DNA of 64,000 nt from positions 62,001 to 126,000 of the forward strand of contig NZ_JBBWVE010000016.1 of assembly GCF_041903755.1 (NCBI RefSeq), given 5' to 3'. Positions 8,389 through 17,137 of the stretch are shown piece by piece. The notes below the pieces were generated by a model, which ran no database searches, was not told where the DNA came from, and worked only from the letters and a program-made list of their open reading frames with translations. This DNA is from Thiocapsa roseilacustris. Lineage in GTDB: Bacteria; Pseudomonadota; Gammaproteobacteria; Chromatiales; Chromatiaceae. Every line of letters starts with the position of its first letter. Position 1 is the first letter of the stretch. The translations under genes and the position numbers were made by a program.

Positions 8389-9864
8389 ATGCTGGATCCC
8401 TGTACCATCCTGATCTTCGGCTCGACGGGTAACCTGGTGAGCATCAAGCTGCTCCCGGCGCTCTATCACATCGAGGCGGCGGAACGTCTTCATCCGGAGA
8501 CTCGTATCATTGGATTCGGCCGACGCCCTTGGTCGGATGACCACTGGCGCGAGGAGGTCCGGGTGAGGCTTGCCGAACGACTGCCCGGCGCCACCGACGC
8601 GTGTGTCTTGGGGCGTCTGCTCGGTCGGATGCTCTTTGTCGAAGGCGACTTGGAAGAGTCCGCCGGTTACGTTCGCCTGGCCGAACGATTGCGCGAGGAG
8701 ACGGACATCCCGGCCAACCTCATGACCTATCTGGCGGTGGCGCCGAAGCATTACGGCGGTATCGTGGACAACCTCGCCGCTCATGGTTTGAACACCGAGG
8801 ACGGACGTTGGTCGCGTCTGGTAGTCGAGAAACCCTTCGGTTTCGACCTCGAGAGCGCGGCCATCCTCGATCGCCGCATCCGGCGTTGTTTTGGCGAGTC
8901 GCAGATTTTTCGCATCGATCACTATCTGGGCAAGAGCACGGTTCAGAATATCCTGGTGTTCCGCTTTGCAAATTTGCTGCTCGAGCCCCTTTGGAATCGC
9001 AACTATATCGATCATGTCCAGATCTCGCACGCCGAGGCGGCCGGGATCGGGGAGCGCGCCGGTTTCTACGACGGTGTGGGCGCCATGCGCGACATGATCC
9101 AAAGCCATCTGTTGCAGATGCTGACCCTGGTGGCGATGGAGCCTCCACCCTGTTTGGATGCCGAAGCGCTGCGCGACGAAAAGGTCAAGGTCCTGCGCTC
9201 CATCCGGCCGATCCCGCGCGAGGCGGTGCATGCCCAAGCCTTTCGCGCGCAATACGGGTCCGGCGCTTCCGGCGGAAGCAAGGTTGCGGCCTATCGCGAC
9301 GAGCCCGGCGTTGGGCACAACAGCACCACCGAGACCTATGCCTCGCTGAAGCTCTATATCGACAACTGGCGCTGGCGCAACGTGCCCTTTTATCTGCGTA
9401 CCGGAAAGCGTCTTGCCCGCAGCAATTCCTTGATCGCCATCCGGTTCAAGCATCCGCCGCAGCAGTTGTTCCGCTATACGGCCATCGAGCAGCTCAAACC
9501 CAACTGGTTGCTGCTCAACATCCAGCCCAACGAGTGCATCCGCATGGAGATCCAGGTCAAGCAGCCCGGACTTGAGATGCGCACCCAAACCGAGCGGTTG
9601 GACGCGAGCCGATGCACCATCCCCTCCGAGCAGATCGATGCCTACGAGGCGCTCATCCTGGACGTGATCGAGGGCGACCATACCCATTTCCTGCGTTTCG
9701 ACGAGGTCGATTGGGCTTGGCGGGTGGTCGATCCGATTCTGAAGCTGTGGTCTACCGAGCGCGATTTCATCCAGACCTATCCGGCCGGGTCCTGCGGGCC
9801 GCCCGAAGCCAACCGTTTGTTCGATCGGGATGATCAGTCTTGGCGCGAGGGGATGGACGAGTGA
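8389..9864 (+). CDS. zwf: Glucose-6-phosphate 1-dehydrogenase
   Basis: Zwf oxidises glucose 6-phosphate to 6-phosphogluconolactone, feeding the oxidative pentose phosphate path and giving NADPH. At 491 residues it has the normal length. The substrate and catalytic motif RIDHYLGK is at 175-182, followed by VQNILVFRFAN. The nucleotide-binding loop reads IFGSTGNLVSIK (9-20): the usual GxSGDLxxxK has Asn15 where most enzymes have Asp, while Lys20 is kept. The C-terminal region retains YEALILDVIEGDHTHFLR. It is followed by pgi 61 bases later. No opcA, pgl or edd was found nearby. Confidence 0.96.
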   Translation: MLDPCTILIFGSTGNLVSIKLLPALYHIEAAERLHPETRIIGFGRRPWSDDHWREEVRVRLAERLPGATDACVLGRLLGRMLFVEGDLEESAGYVRLAERLREETDIPANLMTYLAVAPKHYGGIVDNLAAHGLNTEDGRWSRLVVEKPFGFDLESAAILDRRIRRCFGESQIFRIDHYLGKSTVQNILVFRFANLLLEPLWNRNYIDHVQISHAEAAGIGERAGFYDGVGAMRDMIQSHLLQMLTLVAMEPPPCLDAEALRDEKVKVLRSIRPIPREAVHAQAFRAQYGSGASGGSKVAAYRDEPGVGHNSTTETYASLKLYIDNWRWRNVPFYLRTGKRLARSNSLIAIRFKHPPQQLFRYTAIEQLKPNWLLLNIQPNECIRMEIQVKQPGLEMRTQTERLDASRCTIPSEQIDAYEALILDVIEGDHTHFLRFDEVDWAWRVVDPILKLWSTERDFIQTYPAGSCGPPEANRLFDRDDQSWREGMDE

Positions 9865-9925
9865 GTTGCGAGACCGTCGAGCCGGGAAACTGCATAATCT
9901 GCCAATGCCTTATCAGGAGAATCTC

Positions 9926-11575
9926 ATGACGTCACTCATTAATCAAACACCCGCATGGCTGGCGCTTGAGCGGCACAGACACGAGATGCAGGGTGTCGCG
10001 ATGCGCGATCTCTTCGCCTCCGATCCCGGCCGTGCCGACAGGATGCGCCTGTCTGTCATGGGACTGCATCTGGACTACTCGAAGAATCTGGCTACACCGC
10101 GGACCCTTGCGCTGCTGCTCGATCTGGCTGAAACCGCAGACATGAGCGGTTGGATCGCCCGGATGTTCGCCGGCGAGCCCATCAACAACACCGAGGAGCG
10201 CGCGGTGTTGCATGTCGCCCTGCGCAATCGCTCCAATCGACCGATCTTGGCCGAAGGTCAGGACGTGATGCCCGGGGTTAATCGCGTGCTCGAGCGTCTT
10301 GAGTCGTTCGTTGGGCTGGTCCGCTCGGGCGACTGGAAGGGATTTCAGGGTCAGTCCATCCGCGATGTCGTCAACATCGGCATCGGCGGCTCCAACCTCG
10401 GACCCAAGATGGTCTGCACGGCGCTCGGCGCTTACGGCAGCAACGATCTGCGGGTCCACTTCGTCTCGAACGTCGACGGGACCCATCTCCTGGAAACGCT
10501 CAATGACCTGGATCCGGCACGCACACTCTTCATTGTGGCCTCCAAGACCTTCACAACACAGGAGACCATGACCAATGCCATCAGTGCTCGCGATTGGCTG
10601 CTGGCGGCGGCGCGCGACCCAGCGGTGGTCGCCAAGCACTTCGTCGCGGTCTCGACCAATGCCGAGAAGGTGTCCGCCTTCGGGATCGACACCCGGAACA
10701 TGTTCGGGTTCTGGGATTGGGTTGGCGGACGCTACTCGCTCTGGTCGGCCATCGGTCTGCCGATCGCGTTGGCGGTCGGCTACGAGCGCTTCGTGGAGCT
10801 GCTGGAAGGCGCCTTTGCGATGGACGAGCACTTCCGAACCGCCCCGCCTGCGGAAAACATGCCCGTCGTGCTGGGCCTGCTCGGGGTCTGGTACGCCAAT
10901 TTTTGGGACGCACGAACGCATTGCGTCTTGCCCTACGACCAGTACCTGAGGCTCCTGCCGGCGTACCTTCAGCAAGGCGATATGGAGAGCAACGGCAAAG
11001 GCGTTACCCGCGAGGGTGTCGCCGTGGACTACACGACCGGCCCAGTCGTTTGGGGCGAACCGGGCACCGACGGGCAACATGCCTTCTACCAGCTCATTCA
11101 TCAGGGCACGCAACTGATCCCGGCGGATTTCATCGGCGCGATCAAGAGCCACAACGAGCTCGGCGATCACCACCTGAAGCTCATGGCCAACTTCTTTGCG
11201 CAAACCGAGGCACTGATGCGCGGTCGAACCATGCAGGAGGCGCTCGCCGAGATGCTGAGTGCCGGAGTGCCCGCGGATCGGGCGCAGTTCCTCGCGCATC
11301 ATCGCACCTTCCCCGGAAATCGACCCACCAACAGCATTTTGATGGAGCGCCTGACCCCCTTCACTCTTGGGGCCTTGATCGCGCTCTACGAGCATCGGAT
11401 CTTCGTACAGGGCGTACTTTGGGGGATCAACTCGTTCGACCAGTGGGGCGTGGAGCTCGGCAAACAGCTTGCCGGGGTCATCCTCGAGGAGCTCTCCGAC
11501 GGGAAGATTACGGCAGATCACGATGCATCGACGCGCTCCCTGCTGAGCGACTTCATCCAGGGCCGCTGCGCCTGA
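9926..11575 (+). CDS. pgi: Glucose-6-phosphate isomerase
   Basis: Pgi interconverts glucose 6-phosphate and fructose 6-phosphate. From the ATG at 9926, with AGGAGA eight bases upstream, it is 549 residues, as in E. coli. Family blocks include NIGIGGSNLGPKMVCTAL, FVSNVDGTHLLETL, VASKTFTTQETMTNA, GGRYSLWSAIGLPIAL, MESNGKGVTREG and WGEPGTDGQHAFYQLIHQGT with the catalytic Glu and His. A longer reading from 9830 overlaps zwf and has no recognisable homology. It is probably cotranscribed with zwf; a hairpin follows its stop codon. Confidence 0.97.
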   Translation: MTSLINQTPAWLALERHRHEMQGVAMRDLFASDPGRADRMRLSVMGLHLDYSKNLATPRTLALLLDLAETADMSGWIARMFAGEPINNTEERAVLHVALRNRSNRPILAEGQDVMPGVNRVLERLESFVGLVRSGDWKGFQGQSIRDVVNIGIGGSNLGPKMVCTALGAYGSNDLRVHFVSNVDGTHLLETLNDLDPARTLFIVASKTFTTQETMTNAISARDWLLAAARDPAVVAKHFVAVSTNAEKVSAFGIDTRNMFGFWDWVGGRYSLWSAIGLPIALAVGYERFVELLEGAFAMDEHFRTAPPAENMPVVLGLLGVWYANFWDARTHCVLPYDQYLRLLPAYLQQGDMESNGKGVTREGVAVDYTTGPVVWGEPGTDGQHAFYQLIHQGTQLIPADFIGAIKSHNELGDHHLKLMANFFAQTEALMRGRTMQEALAEMLSAGVPADRAQFLAHHRTFPGNRPTNSILMERLTPFTLGALIALYEHRIFVQGVLWGINSFDQWGVELGKQLAGVILEELSDGKITADHDASTRSLLSDFIQGRCA

Positions 11576-11583
11576 GGTCGATG

Positions 11584-11608
11584 CATCACATCCGCGCGCG
11601 ATGTGATG
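11584..11608 (+). terminator. Hairpin after pgi
   Basis: The arms CATCACATC and GATGTGATG enclose a seven-base GC loop, 8 bases after the pgi stop codon. No T run follows, so it may slow decay rather than terminate. The sequence from here to 11938 holds no gene I can support. Confidence 0.4.
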
Positions 11609-11938
11609 TCGAGGCGGGGCGCCGTTCGGGTCTGGTCGCCGACGGGGCTGCGGGGTGACCCGAGCTCAGCAAGCGTTCACCGGGGATGCTCCGTGCGGGA
11701 TGAACCCCGGCGTCGGCGCGCTGTCTTTAAAACGGCGTGGCGTCTTGGTGCTAGTCTCTATGCATCGGCGTGGGGCGACGGTTGCCCACCACTGAAGCGT
11801 GCGGAGGGGAGCGTCCGGTCGAGTCGTCGTTGATTTCGGCAAAATCCGTTCGACCGAAACGCTGCTATGTCGCTCGTACGGCGACATCAGCGCCCATCGG
11901 CGGGTCCGATTGACGCTGTCGATCCCCCGGCCAGTAGC

Positions 11939-11955
11939 TGCACCTTTGTGGTGCG
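11939..11955. promoter_or_regulatory. NtrC-like enhancer site
   Basis: TGCACC-TTTGT-GGTGCG is a near-perfect dyad with the 5-base spacing of the enterobacterial NtrC consensus (TGCACC, N5, GGTGCA). It lies about 100 bp upstream of the sigma-54 promoter at 12039-12054, the position expected of an enhancer. The assignment to NtrC rather than another activator is inference. Confidence 0.55.
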
Positions 11956-12038
11956 GAATTCTGCCGAGACGGTGCGCTGCTGTACCGAGCTCGATCCGGC
12001 CCGGTACCGGCGCAGTGCAGTTGCGGCGTTCAATACTA

Positions 12039-12054
12039 TGGCGCGCATATTGCA
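12039..12054 (+). promoter_or_regulatory. Sigma-54 promoter of the prkA operon
   Basis: TGGCGCGCATATTGCA has the invariant GG (12040-12041) and GC (12052-12053) exactly ten bases apart, matching the TGGCACG-N4-TTGCA consensus with one change. Transcription would begin near 12065, leaving a leader of about 108 bases before prkA. The yeaGH operon of E. coli is known to be sigma-54 and NtrC dependent, which supports the call. Confidence 0.75.
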
Positions 12055-12172
12055 AATATCCGAATCCAAGCCTTGTCTTTCCTACAGTTCGCCCCGAGCA
12101 CTACACCGAGGTGAGATGCAGTCGACAATGGGGTCGGGCAAGCAACATCAGCTTCCGAGCGAGGTAACATCT

Positions 12173-14095
12173 ATGTCGATCTTCGAACGCTACCAGGCAC
12201 GCTACGAGTCATCCCGCGAGGAGGTGATGAGCCTGGACGACTACTTGCAACTGTGCAAGTCCGACCCGAGCACCTACGCAGGGGCGGCGCAGCGCTTGCT
12301 GTCGGCGATCGGCGAGCCGGAGCTCGTCAATACCCGCGACGATCCGAGACTCAGTCGTATCTTCCAAAACAAGATGATTCGACGCTATCCCGCGTTCTCC
12401 GAGTTCTATGGTATGGAGGAGGCGATCGAGCATCTGGTCTCCTACCTAAAGCATGCGGCTCAAGGTCTGGAAGAGAAGAAGCAGATCCTGTATCTCTTGG
12501 GACCGGTCGGCGGCGGGAAATCGTCTCTCGCCGAGAAGCTCAAGGAGCTCATGGAGGTGCGACCCTTCTACGCCATTCACGGATCGCCCGTGTTCGAATC
12601 ACCCCTAGGATTGTTTTCTCCCGAAGAAGACGGCCCCATCCTCGAGGAAGACTATGGAATTCCGTCGCGCTACCTGCGGACGATTATGTCGCCATGGGCG
12701 GTCAAGCGTCTGCAGGAATACCGCGGCGACATTACGCAATTCAAGGTTGTGAAACTCTACCCGTCGGTTCTCGAGCAGGTTGCCATCGCGAAGACCGAGC
12801 CCGGTGACGAGAACAACCAGGACATCTCCTCGCTGGTCGGCAAGGTGGACATCCGGCAGTTGGAGCGATTTGCTCAGCACGACGCGGACGCCTACAGCTA
12901 CTCCGGTGCACTGTGCCGTGCAAACCAAGGCGTGATGGAGTTTGTCGAGATGTTCAAGGCACCGATCAAGGTGCTGCATCCGCTTCTCACCGCGACCCAA
13001 GAAGGCAATTACAACGGAACCGAGGGTCTGTCCGCGCTGCCGTTCCAAGGCATCATCCTTGCGCACTCCAACGAGTCGGAATGGCAGAGCTTTCGCAACA
13101 ACAAGAACAACGAGGCATTCCTCGACCGTGTCTTCATCGTCAAGGTTCCCTATTGCCTGCGCGTCAACGAAGAGACTCAGATCTACGAGAAGCTGCTCTT
13201 CAACAGCTCGCTTTCCGATGCGCCTTGTGCGCCAGGAACCCTGTCGATGATGGCACAGTTCTCGGTGCTGACGCGTCTGAAAGAGCCCGAGAATTCGAGT
13301 ATTTTCTCGAAAATGCGCGTCTACAACGGGGAAAACCTCAAAGACACCGATCCGAAAGCCAAGTCCATGCAAGAGTATCGGGACTATGCCGGGGTCGACG
13401 AGGGGATGTCGGGCATCTCGACACGCTTTGCGTTCAAAATCCTCTCGCAGGTCTTCAACTTCGATCACAGCGAGGTTGCGGCGAATCCCGTTCACCTCTT
13501 GTACGTTCTCGAGCGCCAGATCACGCGTGAGCAGTTGCCTCCCGAAACCCACGAACGCTATCTGAGCTTCCTCAAGCAATACCTCGCGCCTCGGTATGCG
13601 GAATTCATCGGTAAGGAGCTTCAAACGGCCTATCTCGAGTCCTATGCGGAATATGGCCAGAACATCTTCGATCGCTATGTGACCTATGCCGACTACTGGA
13701 TTCAGGATCAGGAGTATCGTGACCCGGATACGGGCGAGATGATGAATCGCAGCGGACTCAACGAAGAATTGGAGAAGATCGAGAAGCCGGCCGGGATCTC
13801 CAACCCCAAGGATTTCCGAAACGAGATCGTGAACTTCGTGCTGCGGGCGCGCGCGAACAACGGCGGTGCCAATCCGAAGTGGACCAGCTACGAGAAATTG
13901 CGTGTTGTCATCGAGAAGAAGATGTTCTCCAACACCGAGGAGCTTTTGCCTGTCATTTCCTTCAACGCCAAGGCGTCGGTCGACGAGCAGAAGAAGCACG
14001 ATCAGTTCGTCGATCGCATGACCGAGAAGGGCTATACGCCAAAGCAGGTTAGGCTGCTGTCGGAATGGTATCTCCGGGTGCGCAAATCGCAGTAG
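12173..14095 (+). CDS. prkA: PrkA-type serine protein kinase / AAA protein (YeaG family)
   Basis: The 640-residue protein matches YeaG/PrkA (644 in E. coli). It has an N-terminal AAA-type domain with a Walker A loop GPVGGGKSS near residue 100, and a C-terminal PrkA kinase-like domain. In enterobacteria YeaG acts in nitrogen starvation and stationary-phase survival. I chose the ATG at 12173 (GAGG upstream, homology from MSIFERYQARYESSREEVMS). The track upstream in frame to 11867 covers the promoter and is not coding. It is the first gene of the conserved prkA-yeaH-spoVR set, behind a sigma-54 promoter. Biochemical targets are not known from sequence. Confidence 0.94.
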   Translation: MSIFERYQARYESSREEVMSLDDYLQLCKSDPSTYAGAAQRLLSAIGEPELVNTRDDPRLSRIFQNKMIRRYPAFSEFYGMEEAIEHLVSYLKHAAQGLEEKKQILYLLGPVGGGKSSLAEKLKELMEVRPFYAIHGSPVFESPLGLFSPEEDGPILEEDYGIPSRYLRTIMSPWAVKRLQEYRGDITQFKVVKLYPSVLEQVAIAKTEPGDENNQDISSLVGKVDIRQLERFAQHDADAYSYSGALCRANQGVMEFVEMFKAPIKVLHPLLTATQEGNYNGTEGLSALPFQGIILAHSNESEWQSFRNNKNNEAFLDRVFIVKVPYCLRVNEETQIYEKLLFNSSLSDAPCAPGTLSMMAQFSVLTRLKEPENSSIFSKMRVYNGENLKDTDPKAKSMQEYRDYAGVDEGMSGISTRFAFKILSQVFNFDHSEVAANPVHLLYVLERQITREQLPPETHERYLSFLKQYLAPRYAEFIGKELQTAYLESYAEYGQNIFDRYVTYADYWIQDQEYRDPDTGEMMNRSGLNEELEKIEKPAGISNPKDFRNEIVNFVLRARANNGGANPKWTSYEKLRVVIEKKMFSNTEELLPVISFNAKASVDEQKKHDQFVDRMTEKGYTPKQVRLLSEWYLRVRKSQ

Positions 14096-14341
14096 ACGAG
14101 ACGGGGAGACACCGATCAGAGCGGTGTTTCTTTCAAAGGTCGGGTGACTCTCGCGGCGAGGGCAGGCCGCCCAGGACTCGCCGGATGGCGGTCGGTCGGT
14201 TGTACGACCGCCATGTCCGGCGGCATCATGACGGTGCCGAAACCTGCAAAGGGAGAAGACGATCAGGGAGCGAATGCAGGCGCGGGCGCCGACTTGCGCG
14301 ATGTGTCGTTGTTTCACCCAGCCGAGCAGGCAAGAGTCCAT

Positions 14342-15613
14342 ATGTCACATTTCATCGACCGTCGACTGAACGGAAAGAACAAGAGTACGGTCAATAGACA
14401 GCGTTTCTTGAAGCGATACAAGTCGCAGCTCAAGCGCTCGGTCGCCGATGCCGTTAATAAACGCAGCATTACCGATATCGACTCGGGTGAGCGTGTGGGT
14501 ATTCCGTCGAAGGACATCTCCGAGCCGGTGTTTCACCACGGCAAAGGGGGTGTGCGAGACATGGTGCACCCCGGCAACAAGGATTTTGTCACCGGAGATC
14601 GGATCCGCCGTCCCGATGGCGGCGGCGGAGAGGGCTCTGGTCAAGGCAAGGCAGGGAAGGGCGGAAAAGGCGACGACGACTTCGTCTTCGAGCTGTCGCG
14701 CGAAGAATTCATGGACCTTTTGTTCGACGACCTCGAGCTTCCCAATCTGGTCCGGAATCAGTTAATGGGAACGACCGAGTTCAAAACGGTCAGGGCCGGT
14801 TATTCAACCGACGGATCGCCCTCCAATATCGATGTCGTGCGGTCCCTCAAAGGAGCCATCGCGCGCCGAACGGCAATCGGGGCACCGCTGCGCGCGCGTG
14901 CGCGCGTATTGGAGGAGGAGCTTCAGACACTGCTCGACAGCGGCATCGAGGAAACCGATGCGCGTGTACGCGAGATTCGCGAGGAGATCGATCGCCTGCG
15001 CACCCGGATCGCGGCCTTGCCCTTCATCGACACCTTCGACCTACGCTATCAAAGCTTCACGAAGCTTCCCGAGCCGACAAGCAAGGCGGTGATGGTCTGT
15101 ATTATGGACGTCTCGGGCTCGATGGATCAGGTCCGCAAAAATCTCGCCAAGCGTTTCTTTATCCTGTTGTACCTGTTCCTCCAGCGGAACTACGACAAGA
15201 TAGATGTCGTCTTCATTCGCCATCATACGATCGCCCAAGAGGTCGACGAGCAGGAGTTCTTCTATTCGCGCGAGACCGGGGGCACGGTCGTGTCGAGTGC
15301 GTTGAACCTGGCCTACGACATTCTCAAAGAGCGCTACGATTCGTCGGTTTGGAACATCTATGCCGCGCAGGCGTCGGACGGCGACAATTGGGATTCCGAC
15401 TCCACGGTCTGTCGTGATCTGCTGGTGGAGAAGCTGATGCCCTTGATGCGCTATTTCGCCTATGTCGAGATCACCCCGCGCCAGCATCAGAGCCTTTGGT
15501 ACGCTTACCAAGAGGTCAGAGCCAAGCATCGGCACTTTGCGATTCAGGAGATCGACGGTGCCGAGGATATCTTTCCGGTGTTTCGTGAGCTGTTCAAGAG
15601 GCAAGAGGCATGA
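14342..15613 (+). CDS. yeaH: YeaH/YhbH family protein (DUF444, VWA-like)
   Basis: This 423-residue protein matches the UPF0229/DUF444 family (YeaH 427 residues in E. coli). It begins MSHFIDRRLNGKNKSTVNRQ. A Gly/Lys-rich low-complexity stretch (about 100-115) separates the basic N-terminal part from a VWA-like domain with an intact MIDAS motif, DVSGSMD, and a coiled segment (about 190-230) before it. It overlaps spoVR by the ATGA at 15610-15613, so the two are translationally coupled. Its partner PrkA is 246 bases upstream; that gap has an alternative in-frame start region from 14144 that does not look conserved. The molecular function is unknown. Confidence 0.92.
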   Translation: MSHFIDRRLNGKNKSTVNRQRFLKRYKSQLKRSVADAVNKRSITDIDSGERVGIPSKDISEPVFHHGKGGVRDMVHPGNKDFVTGDRIRRPDGGGGEGSGQGKAGKGGKGDDDFVFELSREEFMDLLFDDLELPNLVRNQLMGTTEFKTVRAGYSTDGSPSNIDVVRSLKGAIARRTAIGAPLRARARVLEEELQTLLDSGIEETDARVREIREEIDRLRTRIAALPFIDTFDLRYQSFTKLPEPTSKAVMVCIMDVSGSMDQVRKNLAKRFFILLYLFLQRNYDKIDVVFIRHHTIAQEVDEQEFFYSRETGGTVVSSALNLAYDILKERYDSSVWNIYAAQASDGDNWDSDSTVCRDLLVEKLMPLMRYFAYVEITPRQHQSLWYAYQEVRAKHRHFAIQEIDGAEDIFPVFRELFKRQEA

Positions 15614-17100
15614 CCAATAACCTCATCTCGGATTCCTCCGAATGGTCGTTCCCTTTGCTCGAGAAGTTCGACCGGGAGATCGGCCGCCTGGCGCACGATG
15701 TCTACGGTTTGGACACCTATGCCAACCAGATCGAGGTCATCAGCTCCGAGCAGATGATCGACGCCTATTCGTCGGTTGGTCTGCCCATCAATTATCCGCA
15801 TTGGTCGTTCGGTAAACAGTTCGTCGCGACCGAGCAGACCTATCGACGCGGTCAGATGGGATTGGCATACGAGATCGTGATCAACTCCGATCCCTGTATT
15901 GCCTACCTCATGGAGGAGAATACACTGCCGATGCAGGCGCTCGTCATCGCTCATGCCTGTTACGGCCACAATAGCTTTTTTAAGGGCAATTATCTCTTTC
16001 GCACCTGGACCAGCGCCGATGCGATCATCGATTACCTGGTCTTCGCCCGGCGATTCATCGCCGAATGCGAAGAGCGTTACGGCGAGGCCGAGGTCGAGAT
16101 TCTGCTCGATTCCTGCCACGCGCTGATGAACCACGGCGTTGATCGTTACAAGCGTCCGACGCCGCTGACGCTCGCCGAGGAGCAGCGCCGCCAAAAGGAC
16201 CGTGCCGCGTATCTTCAATCGATGGTCAATGATTTGTGGCGTACATTGCCGACCTTCGATGCGGACGGCGGCGGGGAGCATGACGTGCGCTGGCCGGAAG
16301 AGCCGCAGGAGAACCTGCTCTACTTCATCGAAAAGAACGCCCCGCTGCTCGATCCTTGGCAACGCGAGATCGTTCGGATCGTCCGTAAGCTCGGCCAGTA
16401 TTTCTATCCGCAGCGCCAGACTCAAGTCATGAACGAGGGTTGGGCAACCTTCTGGCATTACACACTCATGAATCATCTTTACGACGACGGATTCGTCACC
16501 GATGGATTCATGATGGAGTTCCTGCAGTCGCATACCGGCGTGGTTTTCCAGCCTACGTTCGACGTGCCTTATTACAACGGGATCAATCCCTACGCGCTCG
16601 GCTTTGCGATGATGCGCGATATCCGCAGGATCTGCGAGCATCCAACTGACGAGGACCGCCACTGGTTCCCGGACATCGCCGGTGGTGACTGGCTGAAGGT
16701 CATGGACTTCGCCATGCGCAACTTCAAAGACGAGAGTTATGTTGCACAGTATCTTTCGCCGACGGTCATGCGCGATCTGCGGTTGTTTGCGATCGCGGAC
16801 GACGACCGCGAGGAGCACCTGGAAGTCACGGCGATTCACGAGGAGCTAGGCTATCGGGCGTTGCGACAGTCACTGGCCGAGCAGTACAACCTCGGCTCCC
16901 GCGAGCCGAATATTCAGGTGTTCAATGTCGATCGTCGCGGCGACCGCTCCATGACCTTGCGGCACTATCGGCACAATCGCCGGCCTCTGGGTGACTCGGT
17001 CGAAGAGATGCTGCGCCATATCAGGCGATTGTGGGGCTTTACCGTCCGCTTGGAGACCTTGGACGAGAACGGCAGGACTCAGTTGATCGGCGAGTGTTGA
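15610..17100 (+). CDS. spoVR: SpoVR family protein (YcgB)
   Basis: The 496-residue protein belongs to the SpoVR family (E. coli YcgB 510). Hallmark segments are NYPHWSFGKQF, YEIVINSDPCIAYLMEENT, VIAHACYGHNSFFKGNYLF, MNEGWATFWHYTLM and the C-terminal REPNIQVFNVD block. The name comes from a Bacillus spore cortex gene, but the family is common in non-sporulating bacteria, where it travels with prkA and yeaH. The start ATG overlaps the yeaH stop codon. Conserved His/Glu clusters (HACYGH, NEGWATFWHY) suggest a metal site, which is inference. Confidence 0.94.
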   Translation: MTNNLISDSSEWSFPLLEKFDREIGRLAHDVYGLDTYANQIEVISSEQMIDAYSSVGLPINYPHWSFGKQFVATEQTYRRGQMGLAYEIVINSDPCIAYLMEENTLPMQALVIAHACYGHNSFFKGNYLFRTWTSADAIIDYLVFARRFIAECEERYGEAEVEILLDSCHALMNHGVDRYKRPTPLTLAEEQRRQKDRAAYLQSMVNDLWRTLPTFDADGGGEHDVRWPEEPQENLLYFIEKNAPLLDPWQREIVRIVRKLGQYFYPQRQTQVMNEGWATFWHYTLMNHLYDDGFVTDGFMMEFLQSHTGVVFQPTFDVPYYNGINPYALGFAMMRDIRRICEHPTDEDRHWFPDIAGGDWLKVMDFAMRNFKDESYVAQYLSPTVMRDLRLFAIADDDREEHLEVTAIHEELGYRALRQSLAEQYNLGSREPNIQVFNVDRRGDRSMTLRHYRHNRRPLGDSVEEMLRHIRRLWGFTVRLETLDENGRTQLIGEC

Positions 17101-17137
17101 TTCACCCGGGATGGGTCGGGCCCGAGGGATAATCGGT

